Shown here one piece after another: positions 27,423-36,699 of a stretch of DNA of 64,000 bases. Within the stretch, counting starts at the first letter, position 1; each line of letters starts with the position of its first letter. The DNA is taken from contig NZ_JAWUWR010000051.1 of the NCBI RefSeq assembly GCF_034111725.1, positions 49,957 to 113,956 on the forward strand, in the 5' to 3' direction. The position numbers were made by a program, and so were the translations under genes. The notes below the pieces were generated by a model. That model was not told the DNA's origin, did no database searches, and saw only the letters and a list, made by a program, of their open reading frames with translations. The stretch comes from Thalassolituus sp034111725 (GTDB lineage: Bacteria; Pseudomonadota; Gammaproteobacteria; Pseudomonadales; Oceanobacteraceae).

Positions 27423-28460
27423 ATGACATCTACGACTAGCACCGATGCCGAGCGTATCGAAACAATCAAAGCGGTGATTCGCGAAAGTGGTGATAACTGG
27501 CGTCGACGCCATAGCATCCTCGCCAATCAAAACTTCATGGGCATGACGATTTTCTTGGGGTCCATTGCCGGTATTTTGCTGTGTGGCTGGGCCTATCTTG
27601 ACGGGTATTTATCAGCGTGGCTGTGCATTCCATTGGTCGCTATTTTAACCTCGTTTTTGCATGAGCTAGAGCACGATTTAATTCATTGGATGTATTTTAA
27701 AAACAATAAAAAGATTCATAACTTAATGTTATTGGGAGTGTGGATCTTCCGACCTGGGACAATTAACCCGTGGATTCGTCGTAAACTGCATTTTGTGCAT
27801 CACAAAACTTCCGGTACTTCCCAAGACTTAGAAGAGCGCGGCATAGGCAATGGCCACCCTTATGGTTTTGTGCGCTTCTGGGTCATGATGGATACCTTTA
27901 CCGGTAATCTGTTGCGCGTATGGATGTTCGTGCCGGCGGGTCGTCGTTGGCATTCAGCGAAACGTATCATTGCTTCGAATCTGCCATTCGGCGTCATCAC
28001 TGCTATCGTGTGGTATAGCTTTTTAGCCATTCATCTCATTAATGGCCTGCTAAGCCTTGCAAGCTGGTCGGTTCCGTCAGCTTTACTCAATTACGCTAAC
28101 GCCGTAACACCGTTAATCGTGATTTTAATTGCGCCATTTTATCTGCGTTCTTTTTGCTTAAATTTCATTAGCTCCAATATGCATTATTACGGCAATGTGG
28201 AGTCAGTACTGACGCAAACTCAGGTACTCAATGCTAAACGTTTTTTACCGTTCCAGTTATTTTGCTTTAACTTTGGCAGCACACATGGCATTCATCACTT
28301 TGTAGTTGGCGAGCCGTTTTATATTCGCCAATTAACGGCTAGCGATGCTCACAAAGTGATGGGCGAAAACGGCGTGCCATTTAACGACTTAGGTACATTT
28401 GTTAGGGCTAATCGCTATGAAGATGTCGCGCCAAACCAAGCAAGCACAACACCAGCGTAG
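27423..28460 (+). CDS. Membrane fatty acid desaturase family protein
   Basis: The 345-residue integral membrane protein has the three histidine clusters of di-iron desaturases and hydroxylases: HELEHDLIH (His80, His84, His88), HFVHHK (His123, His126, His127) and HGIHHFVVG near the C-terminus. At least four hydrophobic stretches surround them. The family includes acyl desaturases and hydroxylases; the substrate cannot be decided. The ATG at 27423 is chosen because the earlier GTG frame start at 27357 lies within the likely promoter region. It is divergent from an AraC regulator that may control it. Confidence 0.82.
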   Translation: MTSTTSTDAERIETIKAVIRESGDNWRRRHSILANQNFMGMTIFLGSIAGILLCGWAYLDGYLSAWLCIPLVAILTSFLHELEHDLIHWMYFKNNKKIHNLMLLGVWIFRPGTINPWIRRKLHFVHHKTSGTSQDLEERGIGNGHPYGFVRFWVMMDTFTGNLLRVWMFVPAGRRWHSAKRIIASNLPFGVITAIVWYSFLAIHLINGLLSLASWSVPSALLNYANAVTPLIVILIAPFYLRSFCLNFISSNMHYYGNVESVLTQTQVLNAKRFLPFQLFCFNFGSTHGIHHFVVGEPFYIRQLTASDAHKVMGENGVPFNDLGTFVRANRYEDVAPNQASTTPA

Positions 28461-28565
28461 TTTCTGTCTCCAATCACGCTAATTCTGGCGTGTATCTACC
28501 TGTTATTATCAGCGACTAGGGGCGAGAGTATCGCCCCTGCTGCTTTTTTTATTGATGAGGTTTTC

Positions 28566-29552
28566 ATGTCATTACCCGCTGCATTACAACGAGGTTTATC
28601 ATTGCCTCTTGTAGTTTCACCTATGTTTTTAGCATCTGGCCCGGCGCTGGTCAGTGCCTGCTGTAAAGCTGGGGCTATTGGTACATTCCCTGCTCTAAAC
28701 CAACGCTCAAGTGCTGGACTTGATCAATGGCTTAGTGAAATCCGCACCGATCTCGATGAGTATGAAGCCAGCACCGGCAAGCTGGCGGCGCCTTTCGGGG
28801 TCAATCTTGTGGTGCACAAAAGCAATACTCGCTTACATGAAGATTTAGCCATTTTAGTGAAGCATAAAGTGCCTTTGGTGATTACTTCTCTTGGTGCAGT
28901 GCAGGACGTAGTCGATGCCGTGCATAGCTACGGTGGTGTGGTATTTCATGATGTTGTTAACGTACGTTTCGCGCGCAAAGCAGCGTCGGTTGGTGTGGAT
29001 GGCTTAATTGCCGTTGCTGCTGGAGCTGGCGGTCATGCCGGCGATTGGAGTCCGTTTGCATTGGTCAATGAATTACGCCAATTCTTCGATAAAACATTAT
29101 TACTGGCAGGTAGTTTGTCCACCGGTCGGGATATTGCTGCGGCACGCATGATGGGCGCCGATTTAGCTTATATGGGAACCCGTTTTATTGGCCCCCAAGA
29201 ATGCCAAGTGCACCCTGAGTACAAACAAATGCTGATCCATAGTTCGGCAGCCGACATTGTCTACACTCCGCAAATATCAGGCGTAAATGCGAGTTTTTTA
29301 CGCCCAAGCATCGAAGCTAATGGCATTGATTTAGGCTCCCATAAAAAGCCGGATCATGTTGATTTTGGGGCTGAACTAGACGATGCCGCGAATGATAAAT
29401 CAACGACCAAAGCGAAGCCTTGGAAAGATTTGTGGTCGGCAGGTCAAGGCGTCGGCAGCATCAGTGATTTGCCCGATGCAGGTACTTTAGTCGTGCGCTT
29501 AAAAGAAGAATATCGCGCAGCGATCAATCAGTTTTGTGGAGAAGAATTATGA
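28566..29552 (+). CDS. Nitronate monooxygenase-like flavoprotein
   Basis: The 328-residue protein is a TIM-barrel flavoprotein of the NPD/nitronate monooxygenase group: LPLVVSPMFLASGPALVSA at the start, LIAVAAGAGGHAGDWSPF (the GGHAG motif that holds FMN phosphate) in the middle, and a MMGADLAYMGTRFI segment. Many genes of this family sit in lipid or aromatic catabolic clusters where they act on unknown substrates. GAGG lies 6 bases before the ATG. It overlaps the crotonase gene by 4 bases (ATGA). Confidence 0.85.
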   Translation: MSLPAALQRGLSLPLVVSPMFLASGPALVSACCKAGAIGTFPALNQRSSAGLDQWLSEIRTDLDEYEASTGKLAAPFGVNLVVHKSNTRLHEDLAILVKHKVPLVITSLGAVQDVVDAVHSYGGVVFHDVVNVRFARKAASVGVDGLIAVAAGAGGHAGDWSPFALVNELRQFFDKTLLLAGSLSTGRDIAAARMMGADLAYMGTRFIGPQECQVHPEYKQMLIHSSAADIVYTPQISGVNASFLRPSIEANGIDLGSHKKPDHVDFGAELDDAANDKSTTKAKPWKDLWSAGQGVGSISDLPDAGTLVVRLKEEYRAAINQFCGEEL

Positions 29553-30436
29553 GTTACAACACTCTGTCACACGTCATCAGTGACAATATTTTAACGATTA
29601 CTCTAAATCGTCCAGAACAATTAAACGCCTTTACCGTCGAAATGTGCGAAGAGCTGATTCGTGCTTTTGATAGCGCCAGTGCTGATGACGAGGTTAGAGC
29701 CATTATCGTTACCGGATCAGGCCGTGCATTTTGCGCCGGTATGGACTTAAGCCGCGAAGGCAACGTATTCGGTTTAGATGAAAGCATTGAGCCAACATTA
29801 GAAGACATGACGACCCGATATAACGACCCAGACATAATTGCCGGTGTACGAGATACAGGTGGGCGCGTAGCTTTATCGATCTACCGCTGCACCAAACCTG
29901 TTATTGCTGCCATTAACGGCGCGGCAGTAGGAATTGGCGCAACCATGACCTGTGCCATGGATATTCGCTTAGCCACTGAGCATACTCGCATTGGCTTTAT
30001 CTTTAGCAAGGTCGGGGTCGTGCCTGAAGCTTGCTCTAGCTGGTTTTTACCACGTATCGTTGGTATTTCACGAGCTTTAGAGTGGACCATGACCGGCGAC
30101 ATATTTGATGGTGCCGAAGCAATGGAAGCCGGCTTCGTACGCGCGGTCTTACCTGCCGCTGAGTTACTCGACGAAGCGCGGAAGATTGCCAAGCGCATTA
30201 GCAGTCGGTCGGCAGTGTCGGTCGCTATGATTCGCCAAATGATGTATCGCAATAGTGCTTTCAATAATCCAGAAGACGCCCATCGTATTGAGTCGTTGGG
30301 TATGTATTACACCAGTCTCGTTGATGGTAAAGAGGGGGTGGCTTCCTTCCTTGAGAAACGTCCGTCTAACTTCACGGCTAAGGTCAGTGATGGAATGCCG
30401 CCGTTTTATCCATGGTGGGAAGAAAAGTCCAACTGA
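29549..30436 (+). CDS. Enoyl-CoA hydratase/isomerase family (crotonase)
   Basis: The 295-residue protein has the crotonase fold signatures: LNRPEQLNAF at the N-terminus, the oxyanion-hole segment GRAFCAGMDLSRE, and AAINGAAVGIGATMTCAMD. A Glu in the VVPEACSSWFLPR segment is placed like a catalytic glutamate in hydratases. The start at 29549 overlaps the stop of the previous gene and has GGAG 8 bases upstream. It likely hydrates or isomerises an enoyl-CoA; the chain length is unknown. Confidence 0.9.
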   Translation: MSYNTLSHVISDNILTITLNRPEQLNAFTVEMCEELIRAFDSASADDEVRAIIVTGSGRAFCAGMDLSREGNVFGLDESIEPTLEDMTTRYNDPDIIAGVRDTGGRVALSIYRCTKPVIAAINGAAVGIGATMTCAMDIRLATEHTRIGFIFSKVGVVPEACSSWFLPRIVGISRALEWTMTGDIFDGAEAMEAGFVRAVLPAAELLDEARKIAKRISSRSAVSVAMIRQMMYRNSAFNNPEDAHRIESLGMYYTSLVDGKEGVASFLEKRPSNFTAKVSDGMPPFYPWWEEKSN

Positions 30437-30541
30437 TCAAATTGTAAACAGCGGTCAGTAACACAAACAGACTACCTCCTGTGTAATTCACTGTGCTAGG
30501 GTCTGCAATGGCTCTAGCAATAGACACCAAAGGAGAAGTAT

Positions 30542-31156
30542 ATGGGTATTGGTATCATCATCCTTGCAGCGGGGCGCAGTGAACGCTTTGGTCAGGATAA
30601 ACGCTGTTTACCATTAAATGACAAGGATTCAGTCTTACTCGCGACTATTCATGCCGCCAAAGCAAGCGGACTGCATTGCTACGTTGTTTTGCACCCTGGC
30701 GACCACGATCTTATGCACCAATGCCAGCAAGATGGCGTTGAAGCGGGTATTTGTCCTGATGCTAGCCTTGGCATCGGTCACAGCATTGCGTTTGGTGTAC
30801 GCGCAAACCAGCACTGGCAAGGTTGGATTATAGCGCGCGGCAATATGCCTTGGGTGCAGCCTGTGACCTATCAGCAGTTAGCCGCATCCTTATTTGATCA
30901 TCCTTGCATACGTCCTGTGGACGGTGATGGACACCCCGGATTTCCAACAGCTTTTCGTCGTGAGTTTGGCTGGAATTTAATGCAGCTTCGTGGTCATCGT
31001 ACAGAGGTGAGACTAATGCCTTCCTGTTCCGATATTGATCTTGTAGTAAATGATCCTGCAATTTCTCGCGTCATTCGTATTCCCAAAGATCTTTGCCCTT
31101 TGCATCAAATAGCTCATGACAGCCATCTACCTACATTTTCGCAAGCTACCATTTAA
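30542..31156 (+). CDS. MobA-like NTP transferase
   Basis: The 204-residue protein begins IIILAAGRSERFGQDKRCLP, the nucleotide-binding signature LAAGxSxRFGxxK of the MobA/MocA-like nucleotidyltransferases. MocA and MobA attach cytidine or guanosine to molybdopterin, but this family also includes other sugar and cofactor transferases. No other molybdenum cofactor gene is nearby, so the substrate is open. It has a strong ribosome-binding site (AAAGGAGAAG) and is preceded by a 105-base gap, so it is probably transcribed by itself. Confidence 0.8.
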   Translation: MGIGIIILAAGRSERFGQDKRCLPLNDKDSVLLATIHAAKASGLHCYVVLHPGDHDLMHQCQQDGVEAGICPDASLGIGHSIAFGVRANQHWQGWIIARGNMPWVQPVTYQQLAASLFDHPCIRPVDGDGHPGFPTAFRREFGWNLMQLRGHRTEVRLMPSCSDIDLVVNDPAISRVIRIPKDLCPLHQIAHDSHLPTFSQATI

Positions 31157-31163
31157 TTAGCAA

Positions 31164-31192
31164 AAAAAACCCACGTATTAACGTGGGTTTTA
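31164..31192. terminator. Bidirectional intrinsic terminator
   Basis: AAAACCCACGT (31166-31176) pairs with ACGTGGGTTTT (31181-31191), with A-rich and T-rich flanks, between two convergent genes. Confidence 0.9.
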
Positions 31193-31216
31193 ATAACACT
31201 TAATTCAGCAAAATAA

Positions 31217-32848
31217 TTACGCGTTTTCTCTTTCGATCAAATAATTCTCATATTCTTTGCGCAAATTAATTTTCAACAATTTACCGGTTGCTGTATGCGG
31301 TAAAGAATCAACAAAAATAACAGCATCGGGCATCCACCATTTTGCAATTTTATCTTGCAAGAAAGCCAGTACTCCCGCTTCATCCACCTCTACATCCGGA
31401 TGACGGATCGCTAATAAAATAGGTCGTTCATCCCACTTCGGATGACGCGCGCCAATCACACAGCATTCCGCTAAATCCGGATGACCAACCGCTGCGTTCT
31501 CTAAATCAATCGAGCTGATCCACTCTCCACCCGACTTAATAACGTCTTTAGAACGATCAACAATCTGCATGTAATTATTTTCGTCGATAGTCGCTACGTC
31601 TCCGGTATCGAACCAACCGTTTTCGAAGCTACTCATGTCGTCATTTTTATAATAGCTATTAACAATCCAAGGACCACTAACCATCAAACGACCAAAGGTT
31701 TTGCCATCGCAGGGGAATTCATTTCCAGCATCATCGACGATTTTAATTTGCACGCCATAAATAGGTCGCCCCTGCTTTTGTTGTAGCAAATAGCGCTCTT
31801 CACGCGGCAGTTTTTCCATAATATGGTTATGAGCATTAATCGTCCCGATAGGGCTCATCTCAGTCATACCCCACGCATGAATCAGGAACGCATCGTGTTT
31901 TTGATCAAAATCTTTGATCATTTGCAGCGGTGCTGCAGCGCCACCAACAATTACGTTTTGCACCGACTCAAGTTTCTTACCGATTTTATCCATATGATTA
32001 AGCAGCATTAACCATACGGTTGGAACGCCTAACAATAAGTCGGGCTGCTCGGCTTCAATCAATTCCCATAAAGATGCGCCGTCCATACCCGGACCAGGGA
32101 AAACTTGCTTAGCACCGGTAATACAGGCGGAATACGGCGTACCCCAAGCGTTCACATGAAACATAGGCACAACAGGCAAGAAGCAAGACGACGATGATAA
32201 GCCCATCACCTCATCACCCACTGATGCCAAGGCGTGCAATACGGTTGAACGGTGGCTGTACAGTACGCCTTTTGGATTACCCGTAGTACCTGAGGTGTAA
32301 CACATACTTGCGCCGTGAGTTTCTGGGAACTCAGGCCAAGCAAAGTCAGACGACTCAGCAGCCAGTAGAGTTTCGTAACACATAGCGTTAGGCAAGCTAG
32401 TGTCCGGCATCTTGTTTTCGTCACACAAAATGACAAAGCCTTCAACGCCGGTAATGTGATCTTTAATGGCTTCTAATAATGGTACAAAAGTTAAATCAAC
32501 GAAGATAAAACGATCTTCGGCATGGTTCACAATGTAGATAAGTTGTTCGGCGAACAGGCGCGGGTTAATCGTGTGCAGGACAGCGCCAAAACCAGAAACA
32601 CCAAAGTACATCTCGAAATGGCGGTAGTTATTCCAAGCCAGCGTCGCCACGCGATCACCCTGCTGAATACCGAATCGAGCTAACAAGTTAGCGACTTTAC
32701 GCGCGCGAATAGCCGTGTCTTTCATGGTGTAACGATGAATATCGCCTTCACAACGACGACTAACAATTTCAGAATGGGGGTGGGAAGTCTCTGCGTGTTC
32801 CAGCAAACCTGAAATCAGCAGTGGACGGTCCATCATCTGGCCTAACAT
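31217..32848 (-). CDS. Long-chain fatty acid--CoA ligase family (AMP-binding)
   Basis: The 543-residue adenylate-forming enzyme has the AMP-binding P-loop CYTSGTTGNPKGVLYSHR near residue 180, the HAWGMTEMSPIGT motif, the GWFDTGDVATIDENNYMQI segment, and the C-terminal lysine motif TATGKLLKINLR. It should activate a fatty or related carboxylic acid to its CoA thioester. The N-terminus (MLGQMMDRPLLISGLLEHA) matches a subgroup of medium/long-chain ligases. A GAGGAG site lies 6 bases before the ATG. It lies downstream of the PF10118 genes on the same strand but 181 bases away. Confidence 0.92.
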   Translation of the reverse strand: MLGQMMDRPLLISGLLEHAETSHPHSEIVSRRCEGDIHRYTMKDTAIRARKVANLLARFGIQQGDRVATLAWNNYRHFEMYFGVSGFGAVLHTINPRLFAEQLIYIVNHAEDRFIFVDLTFVPLLEAIKDHITGVEGFVILCDENKMPDTSLPNAMCYETLLAAESSDFAWPEFPETHGASMCYTSGTTGNPKGVLYSHRSTVLHALASVGDEVMGLSSSSCFLPVVPMFHVNAWGTPYSACITGAKQVFPGPGMDGASLWELIEAEQPDLLLGVPTVWLMLLNHMDKIGKKLESVQNVIVGGAAAPLQMIKDFDQKHDAFLIHAWGMTEMSPIGTINAHNHIMEKLPREERYLLQQKQGRPIYGVQIKIVDDAGNEFPCDGKTFGRLMVSGPWIVNSYYKNDDMSSFENGWFDTGDVATIDENNYMQIVDRSKDVIKSGGEWISSIDLENAAVGHPDLAECCVIGARHPKWDERPILLAIRHPDVEVDEAGVLAFLQDKIAKWWMPDAVIFVDSLPHTATGKLLKINLRKEYENYLIERENA

Positions 32849-33029
32849 ACGTATCTCCTCGGGTATTCTGCATTATTTTTTTATGACGAATACCATAGGT
32901 GGATTAAGCATGAAACTCAAGGTGGCTATGTTGCCAAAATGTAAGCGAAAATTGTGCAAAATGACCGTGCAAGGTGCTAAAAAAACCTTAGTCATAGAGC
33001 AGCTGGCCTAAGCCAGCTGCAAGGGAAGG

Positions 33030-33908
33030 TTACGCGCTCTTTGCTTTCTCAGCAGCTCGTTGTGCGCCCACATCCTGGTCTTCACGATAAAACTCTCTCT
33101 GCCAACGTTCAATCAACTCGCGGTTCTCATGATCCCAAGGGTGAAAACCTTTTTTGTAGAAGTCTAAATAGTTCTTAGTAATACCTGTGAACATGCCCTT
33201 TTTACCGAACATAAAACCGGCAAAGCCTTTGATATCCGACCACGATGGTAACTTCTTTTGCTGCCATAACAGTTTGCCCATATACCAGCTGATACGATGA
33301 ATAAAAAATAACGTCGCCCACACCATCATGCGGCGCAAATATTTTTGGTCATTTTCTATCGACATAAAGGTGTCAAAGGCCACAGCTTTATGTTCAATCT
33401 CTTCGACCGCATGCCAGTACAATAAATCTTTTACTGGCTCAGAAAGCGTTTCTACGATTTCTGGATACGTTAAAATATGTTCCGCTAAAATCGCGGTTAA
33501 ATGCTCCATGCCGACCGTTGTCGCCAAGCGGAATTTCGGCGAATGCTTATGAACACGACGGGCGATGTAACTCTCTAAATGTTTATCGAGAGCAACCGCG
33601 TCTAAACCAAGATCGCGAAGCACTTCGTTTGCCCGCTGGTGTTGACGGCTGTGATGTCCTTCTTGACCAATAAACCCACGAATTTGCTCTTGCAATAGCG
33701 GGTCTTTTACCTTGTCCCGATATAAGCGAACAGACGCAATAAACTCACCTTCACCCGCAGGAAAGGTCGACGAAAGAGCTGCGAAGAAAGTCGACAACAA
33801 AGCGTTACCAGCAAAAAAATACGGCGTATCAATTTGCTCAAAAGGCATCGACATATGGCGAGGCTTAATTTCTGGTTTGATATCCAGATTGGTTACTGTA
33901 GCGTTCAT
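33030..33908 (-). CDS. PF10118 family 'metal-dependent hydrolase', copy A
   Basis: The 292-residue protein belongs to the COG3687/PF10118 group. Its conserved acidic and histidine residues fall in four helices: FIASVRLYRDKV with a preceding Glu pair, IGQEGHHSRQHQRANE (ExxH), VGMEHLTAIL (Glu) and WHAVEEIEHKAVAFD (ExxH). That E...ExxH...E...ExxH order is the pattern of ferritin-like di-iron proteins, so an oxygenase or oxidase role is as plausible as hydrolysis. The ATG at 33908 has GGGAG 6 bases upstream; longer in-frame versions have no such site. It is a tandem paralog of the next gene. Confidence 0.82.
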   Translation of the reverse strand: MNATVTNLDIKPEIKPRHMSMPFEQIDTPYFFAGNALLSTFFAALSSTFPAGEGEFIASVRLYRDKVKDPLLQEQIRGFIGQEGHHSRQHQRANEVLRDLGLDAVALDKHLESYIARRVHKHSPKFRLATTVGMEHLTAILAEHILTYPEIVETLSEPVKDLLYWHAVEEIEHKAVAFDTFMSIENDQKYLRRMMVWATLFFIHRISWYMGKLLWQQKKLPSWSDIKGFAGFMFGKKGMFTGITKNYLDFYKKGFHPWDHENRELIERWQREFYREDQDVGAQRAAEKAKSA

Positions 33909-34057
33909 ACCGTTCTCCCAAAAGAGCATCGTTAGATTTATTCTTGCGTTAGCATGAGAATAAGTATCGACGATGGCCGAAGAATGAGACAGGTGGAATA
34001 CAAACAAAATACTGTAGTTTCAAAGCATTCGGAGATGCTAAAAAGAGAGGGCCATGA

Positions 34058-34100
34058 CGTTATAAGTCGTAGTTTCAACAGAACCCTAAGACTTATAACG
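34058..34100. repeat. 11-bp perfect inverted repeat between the twin PF10118 genes
   Basis: CGTTATAAGTC (34058-34068) and GACTTATAACG (34090-34100) are perfect complements 21 bases apart. It lies just after copy B and before copy A, with no T tract. It may be a two-half-site operator for copy A or a weak hairpin. Confidence 0.7.
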
Positions 34101-34108
34101 AGATATAA

Positions 34109-34957
34109 CTAAGCAGTTTTTTCTCGCCCTTGATCATGTTCTTCACGATAGAATTCTTTCTTCCAGCGCTCTATCAATGCGGTATTTTCGTGGTCCCACG
34201 GATGAAATCCAGGTTTAAAGAAATCTTTATAATTACTACGAACACCACTAATCATTCCTTTTTTACCAAACAGGAAATTATAAAATGCTTTTACGTCGCG
34301 CCATGATGGACGTTTTTTCGACCACCATAATAGCGCCACCATATAAAAGCTAATGCGCACAATAAACATCGCGGTTGCAAAACGTAAAATACGACGTAGA
34401 TACGCCTGATCACCCTCGGTACTCATAAATACATCAAAGGCGACTGCCTTATGTTCTATTTCCTCTACTGCATGCCAGTAGAGTAATTCTTTAACAGAAT
34501 CGTCTAAGCCGTCGAAGATCTCGGGGTTCGTTAACACATGCTCAGCTAGGATTGCCGTTAAATGCTCCATACCAACCGTCAATGCTAAGCGAAATTTAGG
34601 CTTAGCTTTTCCGCCATGTAAACGCGTTTTAATTTCGCGCTCTAAACTTTTCTCTAAGCGCACAGCGTCAATACCTAGATCACGCAGTACTTCATTCGCG
34701 CGCTTATGCTGATGGCTATGATGCCCTTCCTGACCAATAAAGCTGCGAATTTGCTCCTGTAATTCTGGCGATGTTACTTTGTCGCGGTACAGGCGCACAG
34801 AGGCGATAAACTCCGCCTCACCGGGTGGAAACGTGGATGATAAAGCACCTACAAAGACACTCAGTAAAGGATTGCCAGCAAAGAAAAAGCGTTGTGTCAT
34901 TGAATCAAACGGTATCGCCATGCGGCGCGGTTGTATCTCTGGTGTAATAGCTGACAT
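34109..34957 (-). CDS. PF10118 family 'metal-dependent hydrolase', copy B
   Basis: The 282-residue protein is closely similar to copy A over its whole length, sharing for example IASVRLYRDKV, IGQEGHHS, NEVLRDLG, GMEHLTAILAEH and LLYWHAVEEIEHKAVAFD. The same four-helix E...ExxH...E...ExxH pattern is intact, so both copies are likely active. AAGGA lies 7 bases before the ATG. The two genes are separated by 200 bases containing an inverted repeat, so they may be regulated separately after an old tandem duplication. Confidence 0.82.
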   Translation of the reverse strand: MSAITPEIQPRRMAIPFDSMTQRFFFAGNPLLSVFVGALSSTFPPGEAEFIASVRLYRDKVTSPELQEQIRSFIGQEGHHSHQHKRANEVLRDLGIDAVRLEKSLEREIKTRLHGGKAKPKFRLALTVGMEHLTAILAEHVLTNPEIFDGLDDSVKELLYWHAVEEIEHKAVAFDVFMSTEGDQAYLRRILRFATAMFIVRISFYMVALLWWSKKRPSWRDVKAFYNFLFGKKGMISGVRSNYKDFFKPGFHPWDHENTALIERWKKEFYREEHDQGREKTA

Positions 34958-35123
34958 GCTGCATTCCTTAGAAGAGCGAATTCGACGTTTTTAAATATGG
35001 GTCCAACTCACAAGATATGACAGGTGCAAGTATGCCATTCACCTTATATGGCTGCGAAAGTCAGGTCATATTCTGCCATAATGCAGTATCGTTAATATTC
35101 AGTTCAGTTGAGAGATGACTTCT

Positions 35124-35579
35124 ATGCCGACCATCTGGGTGGATGCCGATGCGACACCAAAGCCAGTACGTGACGTTATTTGTAAAGCGGCTATCCGTAC
35201 TGTGATTACAACCTACTTTGTAGCCAATCACCGCGTACCGGTTGCACCCTGCCCGCATATTCATACGGTTCAAGTCGAAGCAGGCTTTGATGTTGCTGAC
35301 AACGTGATAGTGCAGCGTGCAGAAGACGGCGATCTAGTGATTACGCAAGATATTCCGCTGGCAGCAGAATTAATGGAACGCGCTATTACTGTGATTAACA
35401 ATCGCGGCGAAACCTATACAGCAGAAACCATTCGTCAGCGTCTCAATATGCGTGATTTTATGGAAACCTTGCGCTCAAGTGGTGTACAAAGTGGAGGGCC
35501 CGCGGCCTTCTCTGACCGCGACAAACAGCAATTTGCCAATTCTCTAGATCGTTGGTTAACTCGCCAACGTAGGGCTTAG
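35124..35579 (+). CDS. yaiI: YaiI/YqxD (UPF0178) family protein
   Basis: The 151-residue protein starts IWVDADATPKPVRDVICKAA, the signature of the YaiI/YqxD family, which has a PIN/NYN-like nuclease-related fold. It also carries DLVITQDIPLAAELMER and NRGETYTAETIRQRL, conserved in the family. No activity is proven. The ATG at 35124 is preferred over one at 35115 because the GAGAG sequence abuts the latter with no spacing. The panE-like gene begins 2 bases after its stop. Confidence 0.9.
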   Translation: MPTIWVDADATPKPVRDVICKAAIRTVITTYFVANHRVPVAPCPHIHTVQVEAGFDVADNVIVQRAEDGDLVITQDIPLAAELMERAITVINNRGETYTAETIRQRLNMRDFMETLRSSGVQSGGPAAFSDRDKQQFANSLDRWLTRQRRA

Positions 35580-35581
35580 CT

Positions 35582-36619
35582 ATGAAAATCGTAATTCTTG
35601 GTGCAGGTGCTATCGGATGTTATCTAGGAGCAGCGCTCAAGGCTGGCGGACTAGCGCCAACCTTAATCGCTAGGCCGCGAGTGATAGCGGATATCAACCA
35701 AGCCGGTGGTTTGACAATTAGCGACTACCAAGAGGAACAATGGCACGTTGGCGCCCCTGACATGACGGAAAGCAATGACGCTCTCGCCGATGCTGACTTA
35801 GTGCTACTCACGGTTAAGTGTCTTGCCATTGAAGAGTCGGCCAAGTTACTCCAACAGTACTGCAAAGCCGGCACGGTTGTGTTGTGTCTACAAAACGGCT
35901 TAGGCAGTGATGCCGTCATTAAACGTTTATGCCCAACACTTAAAATCGTTCGAGGAATAGTGGGCTTTAACGTCGCCCCCCTAGGTGAGGGCCGTTTTCA
36001 TCGCGGTACAGAAGGTGATATCTACCACGAGCCTAACGCTACCATTAATTCCGTTTTAACCTCGGCTCTTGTAAAAACCAAGATTCAATTATTATCGAGT
36101 TCTGATTACGATGCCATCGTCTGGGCTAAGTTACAGTTAAATTTAAACAACGCTATCAATGCGTTATCGGGTTTACCACTTAAAACTGAACTAGAACGAT
36201 CGGGATATCGCCGCATTTTAAGTGCAGCTATGACGGAATTACTGGTTGTCGCTAAAACAAAAAATCTTAACCTACCAAAACTGACGCGACTCCCAGCTCG
36301 TTGGTTACCGCCGTTAATGAATTTTCCCGATTGGTTATTTAAAAAATTAGCAGCAAGCATGCTGGCTATAGATCCTCAAGCGCGTTCATCTATGTGGGAA
36401 GACCTACACTTAGGGCGTTTAACCGAGGTTGAATATGTAAACGGTGCGGTGGTTAAAGCTGCAAGTAAACTTGGTATAGATACTCCAGTGAATGCCGCAT
36501 TGTGCACGCTAATACACCAAGTAGAACACCATCAACGGCATGAGGGGTTATCTTCCGCTGACATTGAAAAAGCCATTAAGAAAGAAAAGAAGAAAATTGA
36601 ACAAAAAAAAGGACGTTAA
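35582..36619 (+). CDS. 2-dehydropantoate 2-reductase (ketopantoate reductase) family
   Basis: The 345-residue protein has an N-terminal NADPH-binding Rossmann motif, IVILGAGAIGCYLGAAL, and the family's catalytic region with KLQLNLNNAINALSGLP (the conserved Lys and Asn) and a later DLHLGRLTEVEYVNGAV segment. Ketopantoate reductase makes pantoate for CoA synthesis. Paralogs act on other 2-oxoacids, and no other panthothenate gene is nearby, so I do not assign panE firmly. It has a basic Lys-rich tail. It is probably co-transcribed with the yaiI-type gene just upstream. Confidence 0.85.
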   Translation: MKIVILGAGAIGCYLGAALKAGGLAPTLIARPRVIADINQAGGLTISDYQEEQWHVGAPDMTESNDALADADLVLLTVKCLAIEESAKLLQQYCKAGTVVLCLQNGLGSDAVIKRLCPTLKIVRGIVGFNVAPLGEGRFHRGTEGDIYHEPNATINSVLTSALVKTKIQLLSSSDYDAIVWAKLQLNLNNAINALSGLPLKTELERSGYRRILSAAMTELLVVAKTKNLNLPKLTRLPARWLPPLMNFPDWLFKKLAASMLAIDPQARSSMWEDLHLGRLTEVEYVNGAVVKAASKLGIDTPVNAALCTLIHQVEHHQRHEGLSSADIEKAIKKEKKKIEQKKGR

Positions 36620-36699
36620 TAATAACGCCCAAAGAGGTCTATCAGGACTCAAACACTCAACTCAAAAAGTTATGACAGGCTTATTGAGTTGATCTTGCA

